A stretch of DNA of 64,000 bases. Source: Actinomycetaceae bacterium (GTDB lineage: Bacteria > Actinomycetota > Actinomycetes > Actinomycetales > Actinomycetaceae). The stretch lies in assembly GCA_030530685.1 (NCBI GenBank), contig JAUMUM010000007.1, positions 25,581 through 89,580 of the forward strand, read 5' to 3'. A program made the position numbers and the translations under genes. The notes beneath the pieces are model-generated. The model did no database searches, had not been told where the DNA came from, and was given only the letters and a program-made list of their open reading frames with translations. Below, piece after piece: positions 46,765 through 56,310 of this stretch. Position 1 is the first letter of the stretch. Every line of letters begins with the position of its first letter.

Positions 46765-47154
46765 GTGTCTGACGCCCCGAAGCCGCCGTTCGCGACCGTC
46801 GCCGATGTCCAGGCCCGCTCTCGCGCCCTGTCAGATGCGGACAAGACAGCCGTCCAGGCCCTGATCGACGACGCTTCAGACGTGGTCATGACCGCCTGCC
46901 CTCACTGGGATCAGGCCTCGCCGGCAACGCTCCGGCGTGTCGTGTGCGCCATGGTCAAGCGCGCCCTGCCGTCCGGGGCCCCGGATGGGGCCGGCCAGTA
47001 CACGGAGACGACCGGCCCGTTCTCTGCCTCGATCACCTTCCGGAACCCGTCCGGCGACCTGTACCTGACACGCCTGGAGAAGCAGGCGCTCGGCTGCGGC
47101 CGGACCGGGGCCTTCGAGGTCGACCTGTTGGCAGAACGGTGGGCCGCGCGATGA
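46765..47154 (+). CDS. Head-tail connector (Gp15/Gp19-like)
   Basis: 129 residues with the connector signature: TVADVQARSRALSDADKTAV, LIDDASDVV, then GPFSASITFRNPSGDLYLT. Binds the portal ring. GTG start with GAGGAGG upstream. Confidence 0.8.
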   Translation: MSDAPKPPFATVADVQARSRALSDADKTAVQALIDDASDVVMTACPHWDQASPATLRRVVCAMVKRALPSGAPDGAGQYTETTGPFSASITFRNPSGDLYLTRLEKQALGCGRTGAFEVDLLAERWAAR

Positions 47155-47468
47155 TGGACGCCTGGCTCACGCCCGTCGTGCGCGTGCGCACCCACCCGGC
47201 CGGGACTGACCAGTACGGCGAGGCCTTGCCTGGCGCGGTCGAGCGCACCGACATGCCCGCCGCACTGTTCAAGCCCGGCACCTCGACCGAACCAATCGGG
47301 ACGTCAGGCCAGCCTGTCGTCACCGAGCCGACCGCCTACTGGCGAGGTCAATGGCCCGACATCCGTGCCGGCGACCAGCTGGAAATCCACGGCACCACCT
47401 GGATGGTGGAAGGCCGGCCCGCCTACTGGCCCAAAGGCCTGGTCGTCACACTGAAAGGAGTTGAATAG
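47151..47468 (+). CDS. Head-closure (stopper) protein
   Basis: 105 residues of the short beta-rich stopper type (RVRTHPAGTDQYGEALPGAV, IRAGDQLEIHGTTWMVEG). ATG-ATG start in a 4-bp overlap. Confidence 0.72.
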   Translation: MMDAWLTPVVRVRTHPAGTDQYGEALPGAVERTDMPAALFKPGTSTEPIGTSGQPVVTEPTAYWRGQWPDIRAGDQLEIHGTTWMVEGRPAYWPKGLVVTLKGVE

Positions 47469-47707
47469 TGGCCCGCGTACGACTCAACCACGGCGAGATC
47501 AAGAACTACCTGAAAAGCCCAGTCATTCAAGGCTGGGTTGCCGCCGAGGCCGAGCAGATCCGCGCCCGATGCGGCCCCGGGTTCACCGTCGTCATCCGCA
47601 CCAACGGCAATCGTGTCCGCGCTTACGTCCGTCCCGACACGTACAAGGCCCGCCGTGACCAGGCCAGGTACCACGTCATCGAGCGAGCCGTCGGAAGGAG
47701 CATCTAG
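47468..47707 (+). CDS. HK97 gp10-like tail completion protein
   Basis: 79 residues; short member of the gp10-like group (VAAEAEQIRARCGPGF, then RTNGNRVRAYVRPDTYKARR). GTG start directly in the previous stop. Confidence 0.68.
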   Translation: MARVRLNHGEIKNYLKSPVIQGWVAAEAEQIRARCGPGFTVVIRTNGNRVRAYVRPDTYKARRDQARYHVIERAVGRSI

Positions 47708-48069
47708 TGCGCGCTCCCGACGTGAAAAAACTGGTCCTTGACCACCTGGCCGAAACGCTGGGCGTGCCAGTGGCCAGCAAGCGGCTCGACGACGGGACAG
47801 CCGCCTATGTGCTCGTCCTGGCCACCGGCGGGGCGGGACGCGTCGACAAGATCGTCTGCCACGTCCAGCTCACGCTCGACTCGTACGGGCCGACCGCCGG
47901 AACCGCCTTCGACACGGCCAACCGCGTCGACGCGGCCATGTACGGCCTGCCCGCCTCGACCGTCCCGGTGGCGAGCGTGCGCGGCTCAACGCCGGCATAT
48001 TCGCCCGACCCGGTCTCCGAGCAAGACCGGTATACGGCCACCTACCAGATCACAGCGAAAGCCACCTAG
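47707..48069 (+). CDS. Tail terminator protein
   Basis: 120 residues; RAPDVKKLVLDHLAETLGVP, a central beta sheet and the closing YTATYQITAKA match tail terminator proteins located before the major tail protein. GTG start. Confidence 0.75.
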   Translation: MRAPDVKKLVLDHLAETLGVPVASKRLDDGTAAYVLVLATGGAGRVDKIVCHVQLTLDSYGPTAGTAFDTANRVDAAMYGLPASTVPVASVRGSTPAYSPDPVSEQDRYTATYQITAKAT

Positions 48070-48083
48070 AAAGGAACGCGCCC

Positions 48084-48674
48084 ATGCCACTGACCCCGCT
48101 CAACCCCGATAACGCCCTGATGTTCGGGGCCGACGACGACAGGCTCTACCTCGGCCCCTACGGTATCGACCTATCGTCGATCACAGGCGTCACCTCGGAC
48201 ATCCCCTCCGGACTGATCGACTGCGGGTGGATCTCCGACGACGGCCTCCAGGACGAGCTGTCGGACTCGGCCGAGAAGATCTACGGACACCAGGGCAAGA
48301 AGGTCGTCAAGTCGTTCATCTCCGAGTCCTCGACGAACCTGACCGCGACAGTCCTGGAGACCAAGTTGGACCTGCTGCTGTGGTACTGGGATGCCAAGGC
48401 CGAGAAGGCCCAGGAGACCGTCAACGGCGACCAGGTCGACATCGTCAAGATCACGATCCCGTCCGGCCGTAAGGCTGTCGACCTGTGCGGTGTGCGCGAC
48501 CTGGTCGAGACCTCGACCGGCAAGATCATGCGCACTGTCTACCCGAAGCTCACGCTAGGCGAACGTGACGCCGTCGAGTACAAGGTCGGGTCCATCGCCG
48601 CCTACAAGCTCAACCTGGAACAGATCGGCGACGCGACCATGTTCTCGAACGTCCCGTCGCTCATCCCCGCCTGA
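48084..48674 (+). CDS. Major tail protein
   Basis: 196 residues. PYGIDLSSITGVTSDIPSGL, the insertion AEKIYGHQGKKVVKSFISES and DLVETSTGKIMRTVYPKLTL are as in actinophage tube proteins. AAAGGAA upstream. Polymerises into the tail tube. A hairpin follows. Confidence 0.88.
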   Translation: MPLTPLNPDNALMFGADDDRLYLGPYGIDLSSITGVTSDIPSGLIDCGWISDDGLQDELSDSAEKIYGHQGKKVVKSFISESSTNLTATVLETKLDLLLWYWDAKAEKAQETVNGDQVDIVKITIPSGRKAVDLCGVRDLVETSTGKIMRTVYPKLTLGERDAVEYKVGSIAAYKLNLEQIGDATMFSNVPSLIPA

Positions 48675-48687
48675 CGCCCGATGCCGC

Positions 48688-48722
48688 GTGTGGGGAGGAA
48701 ACCGGTTCTCGCCTCCCCACAC
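48688..48722 (+). terminator. Hairpin after the major tail gene
   Basis: GTGTGGGGAGG / CCTCCCCACAC, 11-bp perfect stem, 13-nt loop. No T-run, so it may only partly reduce readthrough and set a high tail-tube to chaperone ratio. Confidence 0.6.
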
Positions 48723-48768
48723 GCCCACCCCTCCCATCCCGAGAACCACTGAGCAGAAGGAGAACCGT

Positions 48769-49110
48769 ATGGCTGCCACCACGAAGAAGAACCCGCCCGC
48801 CAAGGGCCCGTCCGCCGCGGAACTGGCCCGGCGCGAAGCACAGTCCGCCAAGGACAGGGGAGAGAACATCATCGATGTGACCGTTAGGGGCCTGCACGTG
48901 CGCATCCACGCCGACGACCTTGACGACTGGGACGCCATGTCCGCCCTGGACGACGGCAACCCCAAGCCCATGCTGGAACTCATTTTCCCTGACGATCAGG
49001 CTCGCGCGGCCGAGCTCGACAAGCTGCGCGACGAGAACGGCAAGCTGCGCGCCTCGACCATCGCCGAATGGATCGTCGAGTTCTTCACTGAGGTCGGCGC
49101 GGGAAACTGA
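48769..49110 (+). CDS. Tail assembly chaperone (gpG-like)
   Basis: 113 residues: basic N-terminus (AATTKKNPPAKGP), then a compact fold (VTVRGLHVRIHADDLDDW, EWIVEFFTEVGAGN). GAAGGAG upstream. Its last codons are GCG GGA AAC TGA, containing the slippery heptamer G GGA AAC (49101-49107), so part of the ribosomes shift into the -1 frame to make a longer chaperone. Confidence 0.88.
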   Translation: MAATTKKNPPAKGPSAAELARREAQSAKDRGENIIDVTVRGLHVRIHADDLDDWDAMSALDDGNPKPMLELIFPDDQARAAELDKLRDENGKLRASTIAEWIVEFFTEVGAGN

Positions 49111-49475
49111 TTGGCCTCCCGGCGCGCCTGACCGGGCGCTGGGAGGAACTGGAAGCCGATTTCCAGCAGTATTACGGGCTCGACTTGTGCGGCGTGTTCA
49201 CCGGCGACCTGTCGTTCCGCAGGTGCGCGCTCTTGGCCGACCAGCTACCCCTGGCATCAAGGTACCGCACGGCCCTCGGCGGCGACGGGAGCCTATCGGC
49301 CGAGGCCCACATCCTGCGCATCATCGAGGCAGATATACGAGCCCTGACTACCCGGTCAGCTAAGCCTTTTCCGCTACCCCGGGAAGGGTGGCTGGACGAG
49401 GCCCGCGCCAAGGCTGACCTGGAAGAACGCCGGGCCCGTAACTGGCTGGCCCGCCATCCCGAAGCCCGCCGGTAG
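49107..49475 (+). CDS. Tail assembly chaperone -1 frameshift extension (gpT-like)
   Basis: Continues 48769-49107 after a -1 slip, so base 49107 is read twice, giving a 235-residue fusion. The first extension residues are LIGLPARLTGRWEELEADF, and the body contains DLSFRRCALLADQLPLASRY, typical of the second chaperone. No ribosome binding site or good start codon lies at the head of this frame; the ATG-like start at 49185 would drop a clearly conserved part. Immediately precedes the tape measure, which the chaperone pair wraps during assembly. Confidence 0.85.
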   Translation: MIGLPARLTGRWEELEADFQQYYGLDLCGVFTGDLSFRRCALLADQLPLASRYRTALGGDGSLSAEAHILRIIEADIRALTTRSAKPFPLPREGWLDEARAKADLEERRARNWLARHPEARR

Positions 49476-49518
49476 CCCACACGCCCGTGCCGGCAGGCCC
49501 TAGCTTGTAGGAGGAGCC

Positions 49519-52500
49519 GTGGCAGCAGGAGCAAATGGACTCACTCTAGGCACCGCCTGGCTGCAAATATCACCGTCCTTCCGGAACATGGGTAAGGACG
49601 TCTCCCGCGCCATGGCCCATGTCGAGGGGTCAGCTGGCAAGGCCGGTGAGAGGGCCGGCTCCCGCCTGCGGCGCGGCATGATGACCCGCTTGGCCGGCCT
49701 CGGCGCGACCATCGCCGCGGTCGCCGGCTTCCGGACTTTGGCCTCGGAAGCCATCGCCGCATCGGACGCAACCGATAAGTTCAAGGCAACGCTCAAGTTC
49801 GCCGGGCTGGACAAGGGCATCATCGACAAGCTCGCCAAGTCCACCCGCAAGTACGCCGACCAGACCATCTACGATCTTAAAGATATCCAGACGATGACCG
49901 CCCAGCTGGGCGCCAACGGGGTCAAGGATTTCGACAAGATCGCGGTGGCCGCCGGCAACCTCAACGCCATCGCTGGCGGTAACAAGGAGACCTACCGGGC
50001 CCTTGGACTGGCTATCACCCAGATCAGCGGTGCCGGCAAGCTCATGACCCAGGACTGGAACCAGATCGTCAACGCGATCCCCGGCGCCTCCGGCAAACTC
50101 CAGGAAGCCATGCGCAAGAACGGGGCGTTCACCGGCGATTTCCGCGAGGCCATGGCCAAGGGTCAGATCACCGCCGAGGAATTCAACCAGGCCCTGCTTG
50201 AGCTGGGCATGGATGACACCGCCAAGAAGGCCGCGACGTCCACATCGACGATCGAAGGATCGTGGGAGAACCTCAAAGCTGCCATGGTCGGCGGCATGGC
50301 CGACATCCTGACGAAAATCAAGCCTGCCCTGACGGGGTTCATGAACTGGGTGACGAACAAGTCGGATACGTTCTTCTCCGCGTTCACCTCCGGCTTTTCC
50401 ACGGTCGTTGACGTCCTGGGCGCCGCTTTCCGATTCGTGGCCGCCAACCGGGACTGGCTCGTGCCCCTTGCTGTGGGCCTCGTCGCCGGCGCCCAAGCCT
50501 TCAAACTCGCCACCGCTGCTGCCGCCCTGTTCAACGTGGTCATGGCCGCCAACCCGATTGTCCTTGTCGTCGCCGCGATCGCCGCGCTCGCCGCCGGCCT
50601 CGTCTACTTCTTCACCAAGACGGAGACGGGCCGTGCCTTGTGGAAGTCGTTCACGGACTTCCTTCACTCGGCATGGGAAGGCCTCAAATCCGCGTGGGAC
50701 GCGACCTGGCGGGCCGTGCAGGCCGTTTGGCAGCAGGTCATCTCCCCTGTCGTTTCCGCCATCGTCTCCGCCTTCCAGACCGCGTGGCCCGTCCTATCGT
50801 CGGTCTTCTCCTCGATCGCGTCCACCATTAGCGGGGTCGTGGCCGGGGCGTTCGACGTCCTCAAAACGATCGTCACGACCGCGTGGAATGTCATCAAGAC
50901 AGTAGTCACGACCGCGTGGGGCATCATCTCCCCTGTCTTCAACGCGATCGTCACAGTCGTCAAGGGCCCGCTCTCCCTGTCGTTCGAGGCGCTGAAACTC
51001 GGCGTGTCCCTGGCGTGGAACGTCATCAAGGCGGCGGCAACCGTTGCCTGGGCCATCCTGTCGACGATCTTCACGACGATGGCCAACATCATCCGCACCG
51101 TGGTTGTCACGGCCTGGGAGTTCCTGCGCGGCATCATCTCGACCGCGTGGGACGTCATCAAGACGGCCGCGACGACCGCGTGGGGAATCCTCTCGTCGGT
51201 GTTCTCCTCGATCGTTAACGTCATCGGCGGCGTCGTGACCGGAGCGTTCAACACGTTGAAGACCGTGGTCACGACCGTGTGGAACGCTATCAAGACAACG
51301 ATCACCACCATCTGGAACGCGATCGTCTCCGTCCTGTCGACCGTGGCGAGCAAGGTCCACGACCTGTTCGTCAAACCGTTCCAGAATGCGGCCGATAGCA
51401 TCAGCAAAGCGTGGTCCAAGATCAAGGAGTGGATGGCCACGCCCGTCAATTGGGTGATCGAGCATGTCATCAATAACGGCGTGATTGCGTTCATCAACTC
51501 GATTCTTGGCGCGCTCGGCCTCAACAAGTCCAAGATCGGCAAGGTCGGGAAGATCAAAGGCTACGCCCGCGGCGGTCGTGCCGGCAGGGGCTGGGCGATC
51601 GTCGGTGAAGAGGGCCCCGAGCTCGTCAACTTCACCAACCCTGGGCGCGTCTACACGGCCGCTCAGACAGCTGAAGCGATCACCATGGCCGGCCGGGACA
51701 TCCACCCCACCCTCATACCCGACCGGCAGTACACGCCAAGCGAGGCAATGCTCGCCGCCAAGGCAGTCACCACTCAGGACCCGAAACTGCTCCAGGCAGC
51801 CCTCGGTAACAGCCCGTCCCAGGCGCTCCTACCGATCGGCGGTTTCCTCGGATCGTTCGGCAAATGGGTCTCCGACACGTGGGATGGCGTGACCGAGTTC
51901 GTCGCCGACATCGGCGGCAAGGCCATCAAGTTCGTTCGTGGCCGGCTGGCTGACGCTGCCCGCGCCGTCATCAACCCGCTCCAGGGCCTGGTTAGGAAGC
52001 ATGTCTCCGGCTTCTGGCAGGACCTGTTCGTCGGGGCCGGCGACAAGCTCATTGATTTCATCGCCGGTGTCGACAAGGACACCAAGGAAATCAAGATCGC
52101 CGACTTCTACGCGGACGCGGCCGGCATGCTCAACTCGCAGCAGGGCACGCTTCTCATGCGCCCTCTCAGCGGCGGCGTGTCCCGGCCCCTGGCCGGCGGG
52201 CGCCTGACCTCCCCGTTCGGCGTCGGCCGGTACGGTGGCATGCACTCCGGCATCGACCTCGCCGCACCGACCGGCACGCCAGTGTACGCCTACCGTGACG
52301 GCATCGTCACCCGGGCCGGGTGGAACTCCCTGGCCGGCAGGTCCGGCATCGGCATCGTCCTGGCCCACGCCGGCGGCATGGGCTCCTACTACGGGCACCT
52401 GTCAGCCGCGCTCGTCGCTGCCGGCGCACAGGTGAAGGCCGGACAGCAGATCGGCCGCGTCGGCAGCACCGGACGGTCGACCGGGCCCCACCTGCACTGG

Positions 52501-52812
52501 GAGATCAGCCTCGGCGGCAACCCCCAGCGGGTCGTCAACCCTATGCCATACCTCAAATACGACTCGGGCGGTTGGCTGCGGCCCGGGGTCAACGTAGTCA
52601 CCAACCAGACCCGCAGGCCCGAGCCCGTATTCACTGCGGCCCAGTGGGACACCATGGCCACCCTGGCCTCCGCCGGTGCCTCGAACAGCCTGGCCGGCAC
52701 ACGCCTGCACCTCGTCCTCGAAGACGGGCGCGAGCTGCGCGGCTACGTCCGCGAGCAGGCCGACCAGGCCCTGGCGACCTCGGCCCGCGACCTGGCAGGA
52801 AGGCGCAGATGA
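49519..52812 (+). CDS. Tape measure protein with M23 peptidase domain
   Basis: 1097 residues. The N-terminal part is the TP901-type tape measure (ASDATDKFKATLKFAGL, TMTAQLGANGVKDFDKIAVA, GASGKLQEAM). The middle has membrane-like segments and a long stretch of TTAWNVIKTVVTTAWGII-type 11-residue repeats with regularly spaced Trp. Near the C-terminus is an M23 endopeptidase: H908 in GMHSGIDLAAP and H991-L-H993-W in GPHLHWE. Such domains locally open peptidoglycan during DNA entry. GTG start with TAGGAGGAG upstream. Confidence 0.93.
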   Translation: MAAGANGLTLGTAWLQISPSFRNMGKDVSRAMAHVEGSAGKAGERAGSRLRRGMMTRLAGLGATIAAVAGFRTLASEAIAASDATDKFKATLKFAGLDKGIIDKLAKSTRKYADQTIYDLKDIQTMTAQLGANGVKDFDKIAVAAGNLNAIAGGNKETYRALGLAITQISGAGKLMTQDWNQIVNAIPGASGKLQEAMRKNGAFTGDFREAMAKGQITAEEFNQALLELGMDDTAKKAATSTSTIEGSWENLKAAMVGGMADILTKIKPALTGFMNWVTNKSDTFFSAFTSGFSTVVDVLGAAFRFVAANRDWLVPLAVGLVAGAQAFKLATAAAALFNVVMAANPIVLVVAAIAALAAGLVYFFTKTETGRALWKSFTDFLHSAWEGLKSAWDATWRAVQAVWQQVISPVVSAIVSAFQTAWPVLSSVFSSIASTISGVVAGAFDVLKTIVTTAWNVIKTVVTTAWGIISPVFNAIVTVVKGPLSLSFEALKLGVSLAWNVIKAAATVAWAILSTIFTTMANIIRTVVVTAWEFLRGIISTAWDVIKTAATTAWGILSSVFSSIVNVIGGVVTGAFNTLKTVVTTVWNAIKTTITTIWNAIVSVLSTVASKVHDLFVKPFQNAADSISKAWSKIKEWMATPVNWVIEHVINNGVIAFINSILGALGLNKSKIGKVGKIKGYARGGRAGRGWAIVGEEGPELVNFTNPGRVYTAAQTAEAITMAGRDIHPTLIPDRQYTPSEAMLAAKAVTTQDPKLLQAALGNSPSQALLPIGGFLGSFGKWVSDTWDGVTEFVADIGGKAIKFVRGRLADAARAVINPLQGLVRKHVSGFWQDLFVGAGDKLIDFIAGVDKDTKEIKIADFYADAAGMLNSQQGTLLMRPLSGGVSRPLAGGRLTSPFGVGRYGGMHSGIDLAAPTGTPVYAYRDGIVTRAGWNSLAGRSGIGIVLAHAGGMGSYYGHLSAALVAAGAQVKAGQQIGRVGSTGRSTGPHLHWEISLGGNPQRVVNPMPYLKYDSGGWLRPGVNVVTNQTRRPEPVFTAAQWDTMATLASAGASNSLAGTRLHLVLEDGRELRGYVREQADQALATSARDLAGRRR

Positions 52813-53636
52813 AACTCGATCATGAAACCGTTGACGGGGCCGGACCGCAGGTCGTTGTCACGGTCGAATCGGACCAGCCGCGCGAGCTCGTCGTGTGGCG
52901 GACCTCCCCGGCAGGCACCGTCAAGGTCCGGGGCGGACGCGTCCACGTCGACGGCACGGCCATCGTTCGCGACTACGAGTGCCCCCTGGGAGTCGAGCTG
53001 ACCTACTGGGCGGCTGACTCCCAGGGCTCGCAGGCCGACGGCCCGCAGCGCATCACGGTTGACTCGCCGACCGCGTGGATCCACGATGCGGACTCTCCGG
53101 GCGATGCCGTGGCCGCCTCCGGCGACCTGGTACCCGGGACCCTGCTCGTTGAGCACGGGACCCTGGCCTCCGTGTCCCGCCCGGCCGGCGGCACGTCCGT
53201 GCGCGTGCTCGGTTCGCGCCTACCCGTCCGGCTCGGTGGAGGCCGGCAGGCTCCCACCGACGTCGAGCTGCGTCTAATCGCGCCCACCCGGACCGAGCGT
53301 GACCGGCTCGCCGCGCTCATCGACTCTGGCGCCCTACTGTGCGTGCGCGGTATGCGCGACGAGGACTGGGAGCTGCCCGAGGTCTGCTGGCTGGCGGCCG
53401 AGGCTGCGAGCTTGTCGACCGTGGCCCGCTACTCGGACTCCCCGGTCTGGCGGGCCGTCCTTTCCGGGGACCTCGTGCGCGGACCGACCCGATCGATCAT
53501 CGTCGCCGCTTTCTCCTACGACGACATGGACGAGGTAGCCGACGGGCGCACCTACGACAGGGTCGACTTCGAGGCCGGCCTGAAAGCCATGACATACACA
53601 GACGTTGACCGCGATGGAAGGAGCATCTTCGCGTGA
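52809..53636 (+). CDS. Minor tail protein (distal tail-like)
   Basis: 275 residues, follows the tape measure with a 4-bp overlap. Beta-rich (VVVTVESDQPRELVVWRTSP); the C-terminal half contains RYSDSPVWRAVLSGDL and the ending YTDVDRDGRSIFA. Position suggests the distal tail (Dit) role. Confidence 0.75.
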   Translation: MKLDHETVDGAGPQVVVTVESDQPRELVVWRTSPAGTVKVRGGRVHVDGTAIVRDYECPLGVELTYWAADSQGSQADGPQRITVDSPTAWIHDADSPGDAVAASGDLVPGTLLVEHGTLASVSRPAGGTSVRVLGSRLPVRLGGGRQAPTDVELRLIAPTRTERDRLAALIDSGALLCVRGMRDEDWELPEVCWLAAEAASLSTVARYSDSPVWRAVLSGDLVRGPTRSIIVAAFSYDDMDEVADGRTYDRVDFEAGLKAMTYTDVDRDGRSIFA

Positions 53637-54775
53637 GGTACATGACCGAGGCGGCTACCTCGCTCCTAGCCGGCTCGCACGCCGGCGACCGGATGCGTGT
53701 GTCCATCTGGCGCGACGGCCAGCTCCTGGCCGACTCGGTCGACGTCGCCGAGTGGTCGGTCTCCGATGACGCCACACGCAAGGTCCGCGTCCAAGCCTCC
53801 GTGACCATCGTCGACGCCACCGGCGAGCTCGTCCCCCGATCCATGCACGGCGCCCTATCCGTGGCCGGAACGCGCCTGCAACTGACCTACGTCGACGGCG
53901 CAGGAGAAGAGACACCCTACGCGTGGCTGTCCGTGCAGAAAGTCGATCCGCCCGAGCAGTGGACGCTGCGGCGCCTGCCTGACGGGCAGGCCCAATGGGT
54001 GTTCGGCGGGGCGAGCATCAAAGTCGACGCCGACGACCTGACATCCGAAATCGAGGCGAACAAGCTCCTAGCTCCAACCTCGCCCTCGCAGACCGCGACC
54101 TACGAGTCGGAGATGCGGCGCCTGGCACATCCCATCGGCGTCCTCATCGCGCCAGGCGTCAACGCCAACCGGCGCGCCCCGGCCTCGGCCGTCTTCGAGA
54201 AAGAACGTCTGGACGCCATCTCTGACCTGGCCAATGCCTGCAACGCCGTCCTGCGCATGCGGCCCGAGGGCATCCTCGAAGCGGTCCCTGACCAGCACGG
54301 CGATCCCGTCTGGGACGTCTCCGGCGGAGACGACGGCGTCCTCGTCTCTGTCACCTCGGCGCAAGACAAATCCCAGATCTACAACTGCGTCGTGGCCACC
54401 TCCTCGGCCGGCGGTAACGAAGAGTACGTCGGACGGGCCTTCCTCGACACGGGAATTCTGCGGTGGGGCGGGCCTATCGGGTGCCGCCCCTACCTGCACT
54501 CCTCGTCCCTGATCACCTCCCAAGAAGCCGCCGACGCGGCCGCGCGCACCCAACTCGACAGCCTCGTGCGCGACCGGACCACCACCCTGACCATCGAGAC
54601 ACTGCCCCACCCCGGCCTCCAATCTGGCGACACCATACGCGTCCACCTGCCCGGGCTACGCGAGCCTGTCACCGCCCAAATCGTCACCCTGGCCCTGTCC
54701 GGCAACGCCGACGGAGTCGACGCCATGAAACTCACGCTCGACGTGCCCGCCAACCTCCTAGAGGAGGCACTCTAG
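53633..54775 (+). CDS. Tail hub protein, DUF5047-like
   Basis: 380 residues. VRVQASVTIVDATGELVPRS, then ADDLTSEIEANKL and a hub-type FEKERLDAISDLANACNAVL segment; matches actinophage DUF5047 minor tail proteins that form the baseplate hub. GTG start in overlap. Confidence 0.75.
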   Translation: MRYMTEAATSLLAGSHAGDRMRVSIWRDGQLLADSVDVAEWSVSDDATRKVRVQASVTIVDATGELVPRSMHGALSVAGTRLQLTYVDGAGEETPYAWLSVQKVDPPEQWTLRRLPDGQAQWVFGGASIKVDADDLTSEIEANKLLAPTSPSQTATYESEMRRLAHPIGVLIAPGVNANRRAPASAVFEKERLDAISDLANACNAVLRMRPEGILEAVPDQHGDPVWDVSGGDDGVLVSVTSAQDKSQIYNCVVATSSAGGNEEYVGRAFLDTGILRWGGPIGCRPYLHSSSLITSQEAADAAARTQLDSLVRDRTTTLTIETLPHPGLQSGDTIRVHLPGLREPVTAQIVTLALSGNADGVDAMKLTLDVPANLLEEAL

Positions 54776-55710
54776 TGGACCCACTTGCCACAGCCATCGC
54801 CGCCGGCGACACGGGAGGCACGCGCTTCGCCATCGGCCGCGTACGAACCAGCAGGGACGGCGTCTACGTCACAGTCCAAGGCTCACCCATCACCACCACG
54901 TGGGCCACCGGGCTGACCGTGCGCTCCGGCGATCTCGTCCTCGTGGCCATGATCGCCGAACCCCTCAACCAGTCCTCAGCCGTCGTCCTATGCCGCCTCG
55001 CTGACAAGCCGTCCCCGAGCATCGGCACCATCAAGGACGCCGCGACCCCGCCCCTCGTCGTGGTCTCCACAGACATGGGCGACATCCAAGCAACCCTCAT
55101 CGGAGACTCAGCCCGCGCCGGCACCACCGTCGCCCTCGTCTTTCAGGGCCACGTCACCCTCGCCATCCCACGGCCCGGACTGGCCCTGCCATCCCGCGAC
55201 ATCCCCGACACCGTCGCCCCGCCACCAGCAGCCGCCACCCGCGGAACCATCGACGTCATCGCCACCTCCTCCGGCGCCTTCGACGAACGCACCGGCGCCT
55301 GGGACCCAGCCGGCAACCCCACACAAGGCGCCGGCTACTCCGGACCTTTCGTCGGCGCGTGGTTCTACGGATATGGTTTCGCCGCGGCGCACGGGACCAC
55401 CGTCACCGCGGCCCGCATCAACATCGGCGCCCGCCGGCGAGATGCCACCTCGGGCACGCCAGTCACCCTCACCCTCCAGGCCCACCTCGACATCCAGCCA
55501 GGCGGCCGGCCCGCCATTGATGGCGCGACCACCGAGATCACCCTCCCGTCCGGCGCAAGTGCCGGATGGCACGACCTTCCGCCGTCAATCGCTCAAACCC
55601 TCGTCGACCGCGGCGGAGGAATCGCCCTCGTCGGAGACGAATACGCCGCCATCGATGGCGTGGCCACCGACGCCCAGTCAGGACAAATCCAGATCGATTG
55701 GAGAACGTGA
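54775..55710 (+). CDS. Minor tail protein
   Basis: 311 residues. N-terminal half OB-like (GSPITTTWATGLTVRSGDLV), Pro/Ala linker near 140, C-terminal beta domain (AARINIGARRRDATSGTPV). GTG inside the previous stop with GAGGAGG upstream. Probably a baseplate or tail-tip component; specificity unknown. Confidence 0.7.
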   Translation: MDPLATAIAAGDTGGTRFAIGRVRTSRDGVYVTVQGSPITTTWATGLTVRSGDLVLVAMIAEPLNQSSAVVLCRLADKPSPSIGTIKDAATPPLVVVSTDMGDIQATLIGDSARAGTTVALVFQGHVTLAIPRPGLALPSRDIPDTVAPPPAAATRGTIDVIATSSGAFDERTGAWDPAGNPTQGAGYSGPFVGAWFYGYGFAAAHGTTVTAARINIGARRRDATSGTPVTLTLQAHLDIQPGGRPAIDGATTEITLPSGASAGWHDLPPSIAQTLVDRGGGIALVGDEYAAIDGVATDAQSGQIQIDWRT

Positions 55711-56310
55711 ATGCCTGTCGAACTCATCACCCAGGCGCAGATCCCGCTCGGAACCGAGCAGTACTCCTCCCGCGGCCCGGCCCGGCTCGTCGGCATGACC
55801 GGCAACCAGCTGCCACGTTTCCCGTCCCTCGTCGCCGCCAGGAACTTCGTCAACGAGATGAAATCCCAAGGTTTCGAGGCCACACCCTCCCGCCCCCTGC
55901 TCGTCTACCGCACCGACGAGCAGCGCATCCGCGCCTGGGACGGCACCCAGTGGTCGACTCCCGGACAGCTCACCGGCTCCAACGCACCCAGCGGCTCTCC
56001 CGTCGTCATCGCCCACACGCGCCTTAACCCGGGCACGCCCATCCAGATCAAAACCGGGCAGGCCGCGGGCTACACCGAGATCCAGTTCGGCAACGGTTAC
56101 ATGCCGCAAATCCAGTTCGACGTGCCCTTCCCCACCGGGATCCTCACTGTCCAGGTCACCCAACTCTCCGGAGCCTCAGGCCAGTTTCAATTCACCAACA
56201 TCTCGCCAATCGCTGTCGACGTCGCCAACAAGGACAGGTTCAGGGCGTTCTACCCTGGCGAGACAACCTCCAGGGCGCATGCCTACACGTGGTTGGCGGT
56301 GGGCTACTGA
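55711..56310 (+). CDS. Minor tail protein, possible receptor-binding tip
   Basis: 199 residues, beta-rich and without known domain; contains AWDGTQWSTPGQL, a common tail-fibre linker motif. Last structural gene before lysis, a usual place for host-recognition proteins; inference only. Confidence 0.65.
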   Translation: MPVELITQAQIPLGTEQYSSRGPARLVGMTGNQLPRFPSLVAARNFVNEMKSQGFEATPSRPLLVYRTDEQRIRAWDGTQWSTPGQLTGSNAPSGSPVVIAHTRLNPGTPIQIKTGQAAGYTEIQFGNGYMPQIQFDVPFPTGILTVQVTQLSGASGQFQFTNISPIAVDVANKDRFRAFYPGETTSRAHAYTWLAVGY

